A DNA stretch of 64,000 nucleotides, from contig NZ_QXML01000004.1 in the NCBI RefSeq assembly GCF_003583985.1, forward strand, positions 186,001-250,000, in the 5' to 3' direction. The notes beneath the pieces were generated by a model that did no database searches, had not been told where the DNA came from, and saw only the letters and a program-made list of their open reading frames with translations. Source of the DNA: Algoriphagus lacus. Its GTDB lineage: Bacteria > Bacteroidota > Bacteroidia > Cytophagales > Cyclobacteriaceae. This document shows, piece after piece, positions 35,185 through 43,553 of this stretch; position 1 is the stretch's first letter; every line of letters starts with the position of its first letter. The position numbers and the translations under genes are program-made.

Positions 35185-35912
35185 TTCTCCAAAAGAGACT
35201 CAATCCTAAGAAATTCCTTCAAGCTGGCAATTACCCGGTCTTTTGACCAATCCAAAAACTCATGATTCAAGTGAAATTCATTGAATCGGATGATCATTTC
35301 ATCCCAATCCTTTCGATCAAGTTTATAGCTTTCCATCAATACAGTTCGGATAGAGTCTGAATCAATCACCTCAAGGTACCCTTGTCTCCGCTTGATCCAT
35401 TCCAGTCGGGCCTCATACCGCCGAAGTTGGGTATTCCGTTTGGTGAAATAACTGATTGGCCCGTAAATGGCCAATCCCCCTCCTCCATCGGATGTTCCGG
35501 TACCCATACTAACACCCTTCGATAAGCTCCTTTCCTGTTCCGATTCATCTTCAGCTAGGTACAGTTTCCCGTCTCGAAATCTGAAGCGATAGGGCTCTGC
35601 ATCCACTTGAAAAGTCGGAAGCAATCTTGCCTTATCCTGAATCTGAAGCAACAGAAACTTGTCCTGACCTAAAACAACTTTTTGATCAATAAATCCCGGA
35701 AAACTCAAGATCAGGGTGTCGCCCATTACTCCCGAAACATTGAAATATCCACGGGAATTAGTCTGGGTACTCCCTTTTCCTGCTACAGAAACAGTCACAC
35801 CTTCCAGATACTTTTTGTCAAAAGCATCAAGCACATTTCCGGAATAGCTCGATTGAGCCCAAACCGAAAGGGTCAGTAGGAAGAAACAAAACAGGAAAAC
35901 AGGGATCTTCAT
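35181..35912 (-). CDS. Secreted carboxypeptidase-regulatory-like domain protein
   Basis: The 243-residue product has a signal peptide (cleavage near VWAQ). Residues about 21-90 form a carboxypeptidase-D regulatory-like beta domain (YSGNVLDAFDKKYLEGVTVS, NSRGYFNVSGVMGDTLILSF), common in Bacteroidota surface proteins. The C-terminal half is charged and helical (RYEARLEWIKRRQGYLEVID and LNHEFLDWSKDR), with no known fold. It lacks the TonB-receptor barrel that often follows this domain. Function unknown; an envelope role is likely from the signal peptide. Confidence 0.75.
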   Translation of the reverse strand: MKIPVFLFCFFLLTLSVWAQSSYSGNVLDAFDKKYLEGVTVSVAGKGSTQTNSRGYFNVSGVMGDTLILSFPGFIDQKVVLGQDKFLLLQIQDKARLLPTFQVDAEPYRFRFRDGKLYLAEDESEQERSLSKGVSMGTGTSDGGGGLAIYGPISYFTKRNTQLRRYEARLEWIKRRQGYLEVIDSDSIRTVLMESYKLDRKDWDEMIIRFNEFHLNHEFLDWSKDRVIASLKEFLRIESLLEN

Positions 35913-35984
35913 TGCTCCTGCAAATTACAGCATCGCATACATGAATGAAAAATGGCTTCCGTTAAAGTACCTTAAGGAAACTGT

Positions 35985-36656
35985 TCATTCCTGAGACTTG
36001 ATCTCCAGCAGTTTATCCGTTCCAAGAAATTCCGGAGTTTCTGTTCTGTACCAAGTCCGGTTTTTTGGGATTTTCAATCCTTTGAATTCTTCTTCCCCAT
36101 CAAGGTAAATGATCTCGCCTTTGAGGTTTGGCTCATCCTGGTAAAATTTGTATCCAGCCATCCGATAGGTCTCTGGCTCCAGAAAGAAATACCAAATGTC
36201 CTTTTCATACGGTACGCGGACTACATGATAATTGACTCCATTTACAGTTTCCATTCGGACCGAATCTTCGATCTTAGTGCCTTCATCCATCAGTTTCATC
36301 GGTAATCCCCAGAGGTATTGGTAATAATTCCGCATCCTCAGGGCTCTCTCTTTTTCAATTTCTCCCTCAAAAACCTGCACCGAATCATTCCAGACGATGT
36401 AGTGAAGTCCTTCGATTTTATAAATCAGTTTGTTTTGGGAATTGTCAACCGAAAATTCATAAAAACGGGAATCACGGCCGGCCGGTAAGCTGTCCTGAAT
36501 TACAAAGGTGGCTTTCAACTCTTTCCAAAGCCCTTTGGGATCGTGGTAGGCAATAGACTTCAAAATATAGTCCCGGCCAGTCACAGGGATTTCGGAGTTG
36601 GAATTGCAACCGAATAGAAAGGCCAAAAAGTAGAGCCCAAGCAAGTGGTGTTTCAT
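35985..36656 (-). CDS. DUF6503-like lipoprotein
   Basis: The 223-residue protein has a lipoprotein signal (MKHHLLGLYFLAFLFGC, Cys17). The mature sequence starts with a short linker and YILKSIAYHDPKGLWKELKA, followed by long beta strands with aromatic residues (RFYEFSVDNSQNKLIYKI, GEIIYLDGEEEFKGLKIPKN). This pattern matches DUF6503-type lipoproteins, probably relatives of the LolA/LolB fold, found in Bacteroidota. Function unknown. It is divergent from the GluQ-like gene and about 70 bases upstream of the previous minus-strand gene's start. Confidence 0.7.
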   Translation of the reverse strand: MKHHLLGLYFLAFLFGCNSNSEIPVTGRDYILKSIAYHDPKGLWKELKATFVIQDSLPAGRDSRFYEFSVDNSQNKLIYKIEGLHYIVWNDSVQVFEGEIEKERALRMRNYYQYLWGLPMKLMDEGTKIEDSVRMETVNGVNYHVVRVPYEKDIWYFFLEPETYRMAGYKFYQDEPNLKGEIIYLDGEEEFKGLKIPKNRTWYRTETPEFLGTDKLLEIKSQE

Positions 36657-36690
36657 GCTTTTTTTGATCCAATCTAGCTAATTTGGCCGG

Positions 36691-37563
36691 ATGAAGTTCA
36701 GTTTAACCCGTATTGCACCCACACCCAGCGGATTTTTGCATTTAGGAAATGCCTATTCCTTTCTCATGACCAAGGCTCTTGCAGAAAAAACCGGAGCCAA
36801 AATTCTGCTTCGGATAGATGATCTGGACCGGGAAAGGTATCGACCGGAGTATGTTCAGGATATTTTTGATACCCTTGATTTTTTGGAAATCAACATTGAC
36901 TTGGGACCAAAAAACCTGAAAGAATTTGAAACAGAATGGTCTCAAATCCATCGCATGGGCCTTTATGAAAATGCCTTGGAAAAACTTAGATCCGGTGGAA
37001 GTTTGTTTGCATGCGACTGCTCCCGAAAGAAAATCCAGATGCTGGATTCCTCAGGGTATTACCTGGGCCAATGCCTGGACCGGAGACTTTCACTAGACAA
37101 GCTGGAAGTAGCTTGGAGGGTGAATACCATGGAATCTGATGAAGTTGTTTTCACCGAGTATCCCGGGCAAATGATTTCTGCCTTGATTCCTCAGGATACC
37201 GCATTTTATGTAGTTCGAAAAAAAGACAGATTGCCTGCTTACCACCTGACCTCCGTCGTGGATGATATGCATTTTGGCGTGGATTTAATCATAAGAGGAA
37301 AAGACCTGTACAGCTCGACATTGGCCCAATTGGATTTGGCCAAAAAACTGGGATATGACCAGTTTTCCAAAATCACTTTTTCCCACCATGCCTTGATCAA
37401 AGGAGAAAAACAGGAAAAACTCTCTAAATCCGAGGGAGCTACTTCCATTCAATATTTGAGAAAAGAAGGAAAAAAACTCAGTGACATATTGGGGATTTTG
37501 GGACACCTTTTGGGAATAAAAGAGCCCATCCACTCGATTTCCGATTTTCAAAAATGGACCTAA
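36691..37563 (+). CDS. GluQRS-like glutamyl-tRNA synthetase paralogue
   Basis: The 290-residue protein is a class-I aminoacyl-tRNA synthetase catalytic domain. APTPSGFLHLGNAYSFLM (about residues 9-26) carries the HIGH-type motif, and KLSKSEGATSI (about 249-259) the KMSKS motif. ACDCSRKKI and the later YLGQC fit the zinc site of GluQRS. There is no anticodon-binding domain, so it is not GltX. GluQRS attaches glutamate to queuosine in tRNA-Asp; that is the best guess. The gene ends at a terminator and is alone on this strand. Confidence 0.85.
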   Translation: MKFSLTRIAPTPSGFLHLGNAYSFLMTKALAEKTGAKILLRIDDLDRERYRPEYVQDIFDTLDFLEINIDLGPKNLKEFETEWSQIHRMGLYENALEKLRSGGSLFACDCSRKKIQMLDSSGYYLGQCLDRRLSLDKLEVAWRVNTMESDEVVFTEYPGQMISALIPQDTAFYVVRKKDRLPAYHLTSVVDDMHFGVDLIIRGKDLYSSTLAQLDLAKKLGYDQFSKITFSHHALIKGEKQEKLSKSEGATSIQYLRKEGKKLSDILGILGHLLGIKEPIHSISDFQKWT

Positions 37564-37564
37564 A

Positions 37565-37592
37565 AAAGCCCGGAATTTCTCCCGGGCTTTCC
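37565..37592. terminator. Terminator after the GluQRS-like gene
   Basis: AAAGCCCGG (37565-37573) and CCGGGCTTT (37582-37590) form a 9-bp stem with an 8-base loop. A and T runs flank it, so it may also serve the convergent S10 peptidase gene. Confidence 0.85.
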
Positions 37593-37621
37593 TGATCTGA
37601 AATTGCTCGATCAATTCATTT

Positions 37622-39103
37622 TCAATATTTGGCTGGCTTTCCAGGAGCCACAGATGACTTGATAATAAACTGACGGATATCTTCATTGGATGTGGCTAAA
37701 TCCTCGGCTCTCAGATACATCATGTGGCCGGAGCGATAGCCTTTGAAGTCAATTCGGTCCTTCATTTTTCCATTTGGATCAATGTGCCAAGTACTGTACT
37801 TCGCATTAAAGTAGTCAGTTCCTCCATCAAAATATCCGGACTGGACCATCAGATGAAGGTATGGATTCTGACGCATGGCAGTTCCCAAATCATATCCGGT
37901 TGTTTCATTGGTTCTGTCCCAAGGATTGACGGGGCCGAAAAGGTTATAAGTCAGATCAGTGTTGAATTTCAGGACGTTTTTGGCATAAGTCTGGAATGCC
38001 GGTGCAAAGGCATGGTTCCAACTAGTCAAAGCCGGATCGAAATCATAGGCAGAACCTGCTTCCATCCGATCAAAGCCTTTGTATCGGCTGTCCAAACGGC
38101 CAACGGTCATTCCATCACGCTCTCTCAAGAGTTCTTTCCAGAAAAAGCTGGTTGGAACCATCAGGTTATACTGAAGGATCGCCTCTTTCTTCAACCCCGA
38201 ATAGTAGGCCATTTTAGTAGCGATGGCATCCCTCTCAGCCTCAGAAAGCATACCTCCTTTGGTCATGGCAGGAAGAATTTCATTAATCGCCATCGGTTCT
38301 ACGATCGCTAAAATTTCATCCAAATCCTTCGCTTGCAATTCGGCAGGAAGGGCTTTGTGATACCAGGCAGTAGCAGCATAGTAAGGCCAATAGTTGGCCA
38401 TTTTCACCGGACCTCCTCTGTCTATTCCCATATCAGTTGGGGACACCAGAATTACCCCGTTGAAATACATCCAATGGGAATTTTGCAGTTGGGCCACCAA
38501 ACCTGCAACCCGGGTAGTTCCATAACTTTCGCCGATCAAATACTTTGGTGAAGCCCATCTGTTTGCACGGGTCACGAAGGTATTGACCCAATCTGCCAAA
38601 TACTTGATATCAGAATTGATTCCGAAAAAGGTACTTCTTGGCGTGTCTTCTTTTACAATTCTGGAATATCCTGTATTTACAGGATCGACATAAACGATGT
38701 CAGCGACATCCAGAATGGAGTGGGGATTTGACTTTGTCCCATACGGCTGTACCGGATAGCCCTCATCGTCTATATTGAGCAAGACAGGCCCTGTGTAGGC
38801 CAAATGCATCCAAATGGAAGCAGAACCTGGACCACCATTAAAACTGATCACCAAGGGCCGTTTCGTTTTGTCAGTCACATCAGTTCTCTCGTAGTAGGTG
38901 TAGAAAAGGGATGCTATTGGTTCGCCCTTTTCGTCCCATACCGGCTGAGTTCCTGCAGTTGCTTTGTAGGGAACCCGCTTGCCTTTGATCGTCACTTCAG
39001 CAGTTGATTCTACCTTGGACTCAATTGGGATTTTACGGGTTTCCTGAGCCAGGGAAATGCCGCAAAGCAAGACCCCGAGGAAGAGTAAGTAAATTTTTCT
39101 CAT
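37622..39103 (-). CDS. Secreted S10 serine carboxypeptidase
   Basis: The 493-residue protein has a signal peptide (MRKIYLLFLGVLLCGISLAQ). Key motifs are FNGGPGSASIWMHL (about residues 88-101), which forms the oxyanion hole, the nucleophile motif IGESYGTTRVAGL (about 191-203), and GHMMYLRAEDL near the end (about 463), whose histidine completes the triad. It would remove C-terminal residues from peptides in the periplasm or outside the cell. Length and motifs agree with bacterial S10 peptidases. It stands alone and is convergent with the GluQRS-like gene. Confidence 0.92.
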   Translation of the reverse strand: MRKIYLLFLGVLLCGISLAQETRKIPIESKVESTAEVTIKGKRVPYKATAGTQPVWDEKGEPIASLFYTYYERTDVTDKTKRPLVISFNGGPGSASIWMHLAYTGPVLLNIDDEGYPVQPYGTKSNPHSILDVADIVYVDPVNTGYSRIVKEDTPRSTFFGINSDIKYLADWVNTFVTRANRWASPKYLIGESYGTTRVAGLVAQLQNSHWMYFNGVILVSPTDMGIDRGGPVKMANYWPYYAATAWYHKALPAELQAKDLDEILAIVEPMAINEILPAMTKGGMLSEAERDAIATKMAYYSGLKKEAILQYNLMVPTSFFWKELLRERDGMTVGRLDSRYKGFDRMEAGSAYDFDPALTSWNHAFAPAFQTYAKNVLKFNTDLTYNLFGPVNPWDRTNETTGYDLGTAMRQNPYLHLMVQSGYFDGGTDYFNAKYSTWHIDPNGKMKDRIDFKGYRSGHMMYLRAEDLATSNEDIRQFIIKSSVAPGKPAKY

Positions 39104-39184
39104 AGTTCTGATTCTAAGTTTGATTAAAAATTAAGCAGGAAATAAGCACAGTGGGAGTTGATTTTACAGGAGCGGAAAATCTCA

Positions 39185-39910
39185 TTACTTTGAATGGGTA
39201 CTTGTCCCTACCAACTTAGCAATCACTACTGCAGGATAAAGTACTCCAATTGTGGAAAGCATGACTGCGAGCATTTTTGACATGATGTTGACAGGAGTAT
39301 AATCCCCAAACCCTACAGTGGTCAGGGAGACCAAGCAAAAGTAGATGTAAGTCGAAAAGTCTGAATCTACACCACTGAGCTTGATGATTTCTAAATCCTT
39401 GTTTATTCCCGAAATCGAAGACCCCACACTGATCTGAATAACCTCCAAAGCAAAAGCTCCGAGTATTGCGATTAATAAATAAACATTAATCGCTCCGATC
39501 ACCCTATAAAGATTGATCTCATAATTTCTAAATAACAATCTGATATTCAGAAATATAAATACCAGCATATTCAGTAATCCCATAATCCGTTCGAGAAAAT
39601 AAAACTCAAAAGGAAAATCGCTGATTCTGAGAATTCTCAAACCTAATTGGGCAAGGAAAAGAAGGGTGGTCAGCGCTATCAGAAGCTTATTGTCCGACGC
39701 CCATATCCCAGTAAAAAACAGGAATATGAACACGATGTTGACAAAAAACATATTTACATGTCCATATTCAATCAGGACTGGCAGGATAAAAACTGTAAAA
39801 ACCAGTGCAACCAAAAGCACTACAAAACTGGCATCATTGAGCCAGTAATTCGCAATATGCTTTACGACCCTTTTTACCCGGTGTACTTTGGAATTTTCTT
39901 CCTGCGTCAT
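39185..39910 (-). CDS. Potassium-channel-like membrane protein
   Basis: The 241-residue protein has several hydrophobic helices (VVLLVALVFTVFILPVLI, IVFIFLFFTGIWA, LLNMLVFIFLNIRLLF) and a C-terminal pore with the selectivity sequence TTVGFGDYTP (about residues 204-213), followed by a last helix. This matches a voltage-gated-like or Ion_trans_2 K+ channel without a cytosolic RCK domain. I use the ATG at 39910 rather than a TTG three codons earlier. It starts five bases after the PhzF gene's stop, so it is probably last in a DinB-PhzF-channel transcript. Confidence 0.85.
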   Translation of the reverse strand: MTQEENSKVHRVKRVVKHIANYWLNDASFVVLLVALVFTVFILPVLIEYGHVNMFFVNIVFIFLFFTGIWASDNKLLIALTTLLFLAQLGLRILRISDFPFEFYFLERIMGLLNMLVFIFLNIRLLFRNYEINLYRVIGAINVYLLIAILGAFALEVIQISVGSSISGINKDLEIIKLSGVDSDFSTYIYFCLVSLTTVGFGDYTPVNIMSKMLAVMLSTIGVLYPAVVIAKLVGTSTHSK

Positions 39911-39915
39911 TTGGA

Positions 39916-40713
39916 TCAATTTATTTCTAAAGTTCCCACCAACACCCTGACTGCTTTTCCTTTGATCATTACTCGGTCATCGTGCTTTTCCAGAAAAAGC
40001 TCTCCTCCTCTTTTGCTTGCCTGATATGCTTTCAATTGGGTTTTTCCTGTCTTTTGATTCCAATAATCCATCAAAGCACAATGGGCAAAACCGGTCACCG
40101 GATCCTCAGGAACTCCAACGTTGGGTCCAAAAAACCGGCTTACAATATCGTATTGTCCATCTCCTTTTGCCGTGACAATAAAACCCTCCTCACTGTTTTC
40201 TGCTATTTCTCCGAAATCTGGAATTAATTCCCTTACAGCTTTTTCGCTTTCAAGTTCAAAAATCCAGTTTTTCCTGAGTTGAGCAGCATGAACTATAGGA
40301 TTTCCAAAAAGCTCCAAACTGAATCTTGGATGAGTGTCAGTAAACGTAGGAATCAACGGGAAATCCATGATTAGCCATCCCCCTTCACTTTTCACCCTCA
40401 ATTCACCACTTCTAGTCTGAAATCGAATGGTTTCTCCTTCATGAGCCCAACCGGATTGTAACATCCAAAAAGAAGATGCCAAGGTAGCGTGTCCGCATAG
40501 GTCAATTTCCAAAGTGGGTGTAAACCATCTAAGTGAAAATACTCCATGTTCTGCGGTTCGTTCCACAAAGGCGGTTTCGCTCAGGTTCATTTCCATGGCA
40601 ATAGCCTGCATTTGTTCCGCCGACAAAGTTTTTTCCAACAGGCAAACACCCGCTGGATTTCCTGAAAAGGGCTTGTCGGTAAACGCATCGACAACTGCAA
40701 TAGGTAAATTCAT
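39916..40713 (-). CDS. PhzF-family isomerase-like protein
   Basis: The 265-residue protein begins with the PhzF signature VVDAFTDKPFSGNPAGVCLL, then MNLSETAFVE (with the catalytic-type Glu) and DLCGHATLASSFWML; GVPEDPVTGFAHCALMDYW marks the second domain. PhzF itself makes a phenazine precursor, but most relatives act in unrelated metabolism and their substrates are unknown. No phenazine genes are in the window, so this one should not be called a phenazine gene. It lies three bases after the DinB gene's stop on the same strand. Confidence 0.9.
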   Translation of the reverse strand: MNLPIAVVDAFTDKPFSGNPAGVCLLEKTLSAEQMQAIAMEMNLSETAFVERTAEHGVFSLRWFTPTLEIDLCGHATLASSFWMLQSGWAHEGETIRFQTRSGELRVKSEGGWLIMDFPLIPTFTDTHPRFSLELFGNPIVHAAQLRKNWIFELESEKAVRELIPDFGEIAENSEEGFIVTAKGDGQYDIVSRFFGPNVGVPEDPVTGFAHCALMDYWNQKTGKTQLKAYQASKRGGELFLEKHDDRVMIKGKAVRVLVGTLEIN

Positions 40714-40716
40714 AGC

Positions 40717-41232
40717 TTAGTATCTCTCTTTCAATATTGAAAAATGGTGAATAAAATGTCCTGGAATGATCCAAAACAAGGCTCTTGGAGTGATTGGATT
40801 TCCGTTGGCATTTCCCACATTATCCAATACACTTTCACTTAAGGTTGTGATTAAGGTTAACAAAGCCTTCCTCTGGGCCTCAAAATCTGCCAGTAGATTT
40901 TCAACTGGCACCTGCCCAAAACGGGCATTAAGAACATATGGATCCTGATCAAAACCAGGCAGAGCTTTACTTTCCCCTCTTGCAAAGCACAAAGCCCTGA
41001 ATGTCATAATCCGCTCCGTGTCTATCATATGACCCAAAACTTCCTTTGGAGTCCATTTTCCAGCAGCATAAGGTCTGGAATCCCATCCCGGTTCTTTGGA
41101 TTGGAACAGGTTTTTCAACTCTTCGATTTGTTGAAGCGCAAGGACTGAGAAATTTTCATCCGGAATTTTGGAAAGGTAGGTATCGTAGTAGCCGGGGTAT
41201 TCGCCTTTTTTTGGCAGTGAGAATGTGTTCAT
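40717..41232 (-). CDS. DinB-family four-helix protein
   Basis: The 171-residue protein has the DinB/YfiT four-helix layout with a likely metal triad of histidines: one in LGHMIDTERIMTFRAL (about residues 68-83) and two in GHFIHHFSILKERY at the C-terminus. Such proteins can act as metal-dependent thiol transferases, for example with bacillithiol or mycothiol, but the substrate is unknown. I start at the ATG at 41232; a 46-codon extension upstream is unlikely because it runs into the promoter of the divergent M28 gene. It is first in the DinB-PhzF-channel cluster. Confidence 0.85.
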   Translation of the reverse strand: MNTFSLPKKGEYPGYYDTYLSKIPDENFSVLALQQIEELKNLFQSKEPGWDSRPYAAGKWTPKEVLGHMIDTERIMTFRALCFARGESKALPGFDQDPYVLNARFGQVPVENLLADFEAQRKALLTLITTLSESVLDNVGNANGNPITPRALFWIIPGHFIHHFSILKERY

Positions 41233-41299
41233 GTAAAACTTGAGTTGGTTTATAACCTTACGGGATAAATTTAGGGTTAAGGATAAAACCAACCTCATT

Positions 41300-42646
41300 A
41301 TGCGAAAAATTTTATTCACCCTGAGCCTGGGCTTTTTGTCCCTCGGTTCATTTGCACAAAGTACAATCATACGAAATCCGGAAATTGAAAAACTGGTTCA
41401 GGAGGTTTCGTCAGACTCCCTCAAAAAGTACATTTACGATTTGTCTGCCTTCCATTCCCGTCATACGCTCAGCACCGATGAGAAAAACGGAATGCCTGCT
41501 GCACAGCGCTATGTACTTTCCAAATTCAATTCATTTGCGAAAGCCTCCAACGGCCGCATGACCGCACAAATCGAAGAGTTTGTGATCCCTGCAGACGGTC
41601 GGAGAATTACTGCGGATTCCAAAGTGGCCAATGTGATCGCTACACTTAAGGGAACAAATCCAGCCGATAATCGGATATTCATTGTTTCAGGACATCTGGA
41701 CTCCAGAAACAAAGACGTAATGGATGCGACCGGAGGGTCTCCCGGTGCCAATGACGATGGCAGCGGCGTAGCAGCTGTAATTGAACTGGCTCGGGTTTTG
41801 GCCAAAAAGGAATTCTCCGCAACCGTCCTATTCGTTGCTTTTACAGGTGAAGAACAAGGCCTCAAGGGAGCAACTTATCTTGCTGACAAAGCAAAAGCAG
41901 AAGGCTGGAAAATAGAGGCAGTCCTCAACAATGACATCATCGGAAACAGCAACTCCTCCCAGACGCTCATCAGCAACAACACCCAAATGCGGGTATTCTC
42001 TGAATCAATTCCACTGGCTGAGGACGAGCGTGGAGCTGCTATCCGCCGTTCCACCAATTCAGACAACGACAGCCCGTCCCGTCAACTTGCTCGATACATC
42101 AAAGAAAACGGGGAAAAATACGTGGATCATATGGAGGTTAAATTGATCTATCGAAGCGATCGATTCCTGCGTGGAGGAGATCAGACACCTTTCATGAGAA
42201 ACGGATTTACGGCCGTGAGAATGTCAGAAATGAACGAAAACTTCTACCATCAGCATGAAAACGTAAGAGTGGAAAATGGAATCCAATACGGTGACCTTCC
42301 CGAATTCATGGATTTTGAATACCTGAGAAAAGTATCTGCTGTGAATCTGGCTTCCGCGGCTTCCTTGGCCAACTCAGCGGAAATGCCGGAGGAAGTACGA
42401 ATAGATGTCCGAGGTTTGACCAATACCTCTACCCTGCTTTGGAAAGCTCCGGCAGTGGGAAAAGTAAAAGGTTATTATGTGTTGATCCGCGAAACTTCCT
42501 CTCCGATGTGGGAAAAGAAATTCTTTACTACCGAGACCACCATAACCTTACCGTATTCCAAAGACAATTACTTCTTTGCTGTACAAAGCGTAACTGAAGG
42601 CGGAGAGGAAAGCTTGGCTGTTTTTCCTTCACCATTAACCCGTTGA
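41300..42646 (+). CDS. Secreted M28 metallopeptidase with FN3-like tail
   Basis: From the ATG at 41300 the protein has 448 residues and a signal peptide (MRKILFTLSLGFLSLGSFAQ). Zinc-binding and catalytic positions appear in VSGHLDSRNKD, PGANDDGSGVAA, FTGEEQGLKGA and NNDIIGNS, and a late His lies in NENFYHQHENV; all five are present. The last 90 residues (about 360-448) look like a fibronectin-III-like beta domain (TSTLLWKAPAVGKVKGYYVL). It would be an exported aminopeptidase. The start gives the correct signal peptide and avoids a 20-codon extension in the divergent promoter region. Confidence 0.92.
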   Translation: MRKILFTLSLGFLSLGSFAQSTIIRNPEIEKLVQEVSSDSLKKYIYDLSAFHSRHTLSTDEKNGMPAAQRYVLSKFNSFAKASNGRMTAQIEEFVIPADGRRITADSKVANVIATLKGTNPADNRIFIVSGHLDSRNKDVMDATGGSPGANDDGSGVAAVIELARVLAKKEFSATVLFVAFTGEEQGLKGATYLADKAKAEGWKIEAVLNNDIIGNSNSSQTLISNNTQMRVFSESIPLAEDERGAAIRRSTNSDNDSPSRQLARYIKENGEKYVDHMEVKLIYRSDRFLRGGDQTPFMRNGFTAVRMSEMNENFYHQHENVRVENGIQYGDLPEFMDFEYLRKVSAVNLASAASLANSAEMPEEVRIDVRGLTNTSTLLWKAPAVGKVKGYYVLIRETSSPMWEKKFFTTETTITLPYSKDNYFFAVQSVTEGGEESLAVFPSPLTR

Positions 42647-42754
42647 TCGACGGAAGTCCTAATTAAATCAATTCTAAATTTCCATCGAAAAAAGGAACTT
42701 GGGGAACGATTGACGGGTGATTTCGTTAAGTTTAATGAATAAATTTTATAGACT

Positions 42755-43297
42755 ATGAAACAGAAAGAGATCGTAACGCTCCAGCGTTCATTACTTCCCG
42801 ATACCGAAGCCTTACTTAACAAGCAGATTGAAATGGAAGGTAAATCTTCAGCTTATTACCTTTCAATGGCTTCTTGGTGCCACATGATGGGCTATGCCAA
42901 TGCCGCCAAATACCTTTACACCCATGCGGATGAGGAACGGATGCACATGATGAAAATCTTCCAATATGTAAATGAGGCTGGAGGTCATGCCATTCAACCT
43001 GAAATCACCGGAATTCGACACAATTTCAATTCCTTGAGGGAGGTTTTTGAGTTGATTTTGGAGCATGAAATCAAGGTTACCAAATCAATCAACAACATCG
43101 TGGATCATGCATTTTCTGCAAAAGACTTTGCGACTTTCAGCTTTATGCAGTGGTATGTGACTGAGCAGCGAGAAGAAGAAACTATGTCCAGAAGAGCGCT
43201 CGAACTCTTTGAAATCATCGGTGAGGAAGGAATTGGGCTTTGGACGATCGATCAGGAGTTGGGTAAGCTTCATGCTGCTGCCGCATCCGGAGAATAA
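42755..43297 (+). CDS. ftnA: Ferritin
   Basis: The 180-residue protein is a non-haem ferritin that stores iron in a 24-subunit shell. The ferroxidase residues are visible in NKQIEMEGKSSAYYLSMASW (about residues 22-41), with Glu and Tyr, and in HADEERMHMMKIF (about 54-66), with the ExxH pair. QWYVTEQREEE (about 129-139) carries the third site. The N-terminus starts with a longer arm than usual. It stands alone and ends at a strong terminator. Confidence 0.94.
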   Translation: MKQKEIVTLQRSLLPDTEALLNKQIEMEGKSSAYYLSMASWCHMMGYANAAKYLYTHADEERMHMMKIFQYVNEAGGHAIQPEITGIRHNFNSLREVFELILEHEIKVTKSINNIVDHAFSAKDFATFSFMQWYVTEQREEETMSRRALELFEIIGEEGIGLWTIDQELGKLHAAAASGE

Positions 43298-43321
43298 TTT
43301 TCTTTGGTCAATCCTATCAAT

Positions 43322-43358
43322 AAGAGGCTGTCTCATTACGAGGCAGCCTCTTTTTTTA
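43322..43358 (+). terminator. Terminator after ferritin
   Basis: AAGAGGCTG (43322-43330) and CAGCCTCTT (43344-43352) form a 9-bp stem, extended by CTC/GAG in the loop, followed by seven T. Confidence 0.9.
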
Positions 43359-43553
43359 ACCTGCTTGATCCTATGATTTTTTGCAAAATCTGCAAAAGGG
43401 AGGCAATCGATCGAATAAAGTAGGGAAAATTAGGAAAATGAGGCCAACCCGGAATCACATTGGGGATTACGGATAATCTGAAATATGACGATGTGAAAGG
43501 GGAGTTTCAAAGGCATTTGATGAGAAATACCTTTCTCAAAAACATCCCTTGTC

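Noticed and set aside
39916..40713. PhzF protein as evidence of phenazine production
   Set aside because: PhzF relatives are common outside phenazine pathways and no other phz gene is in the window.
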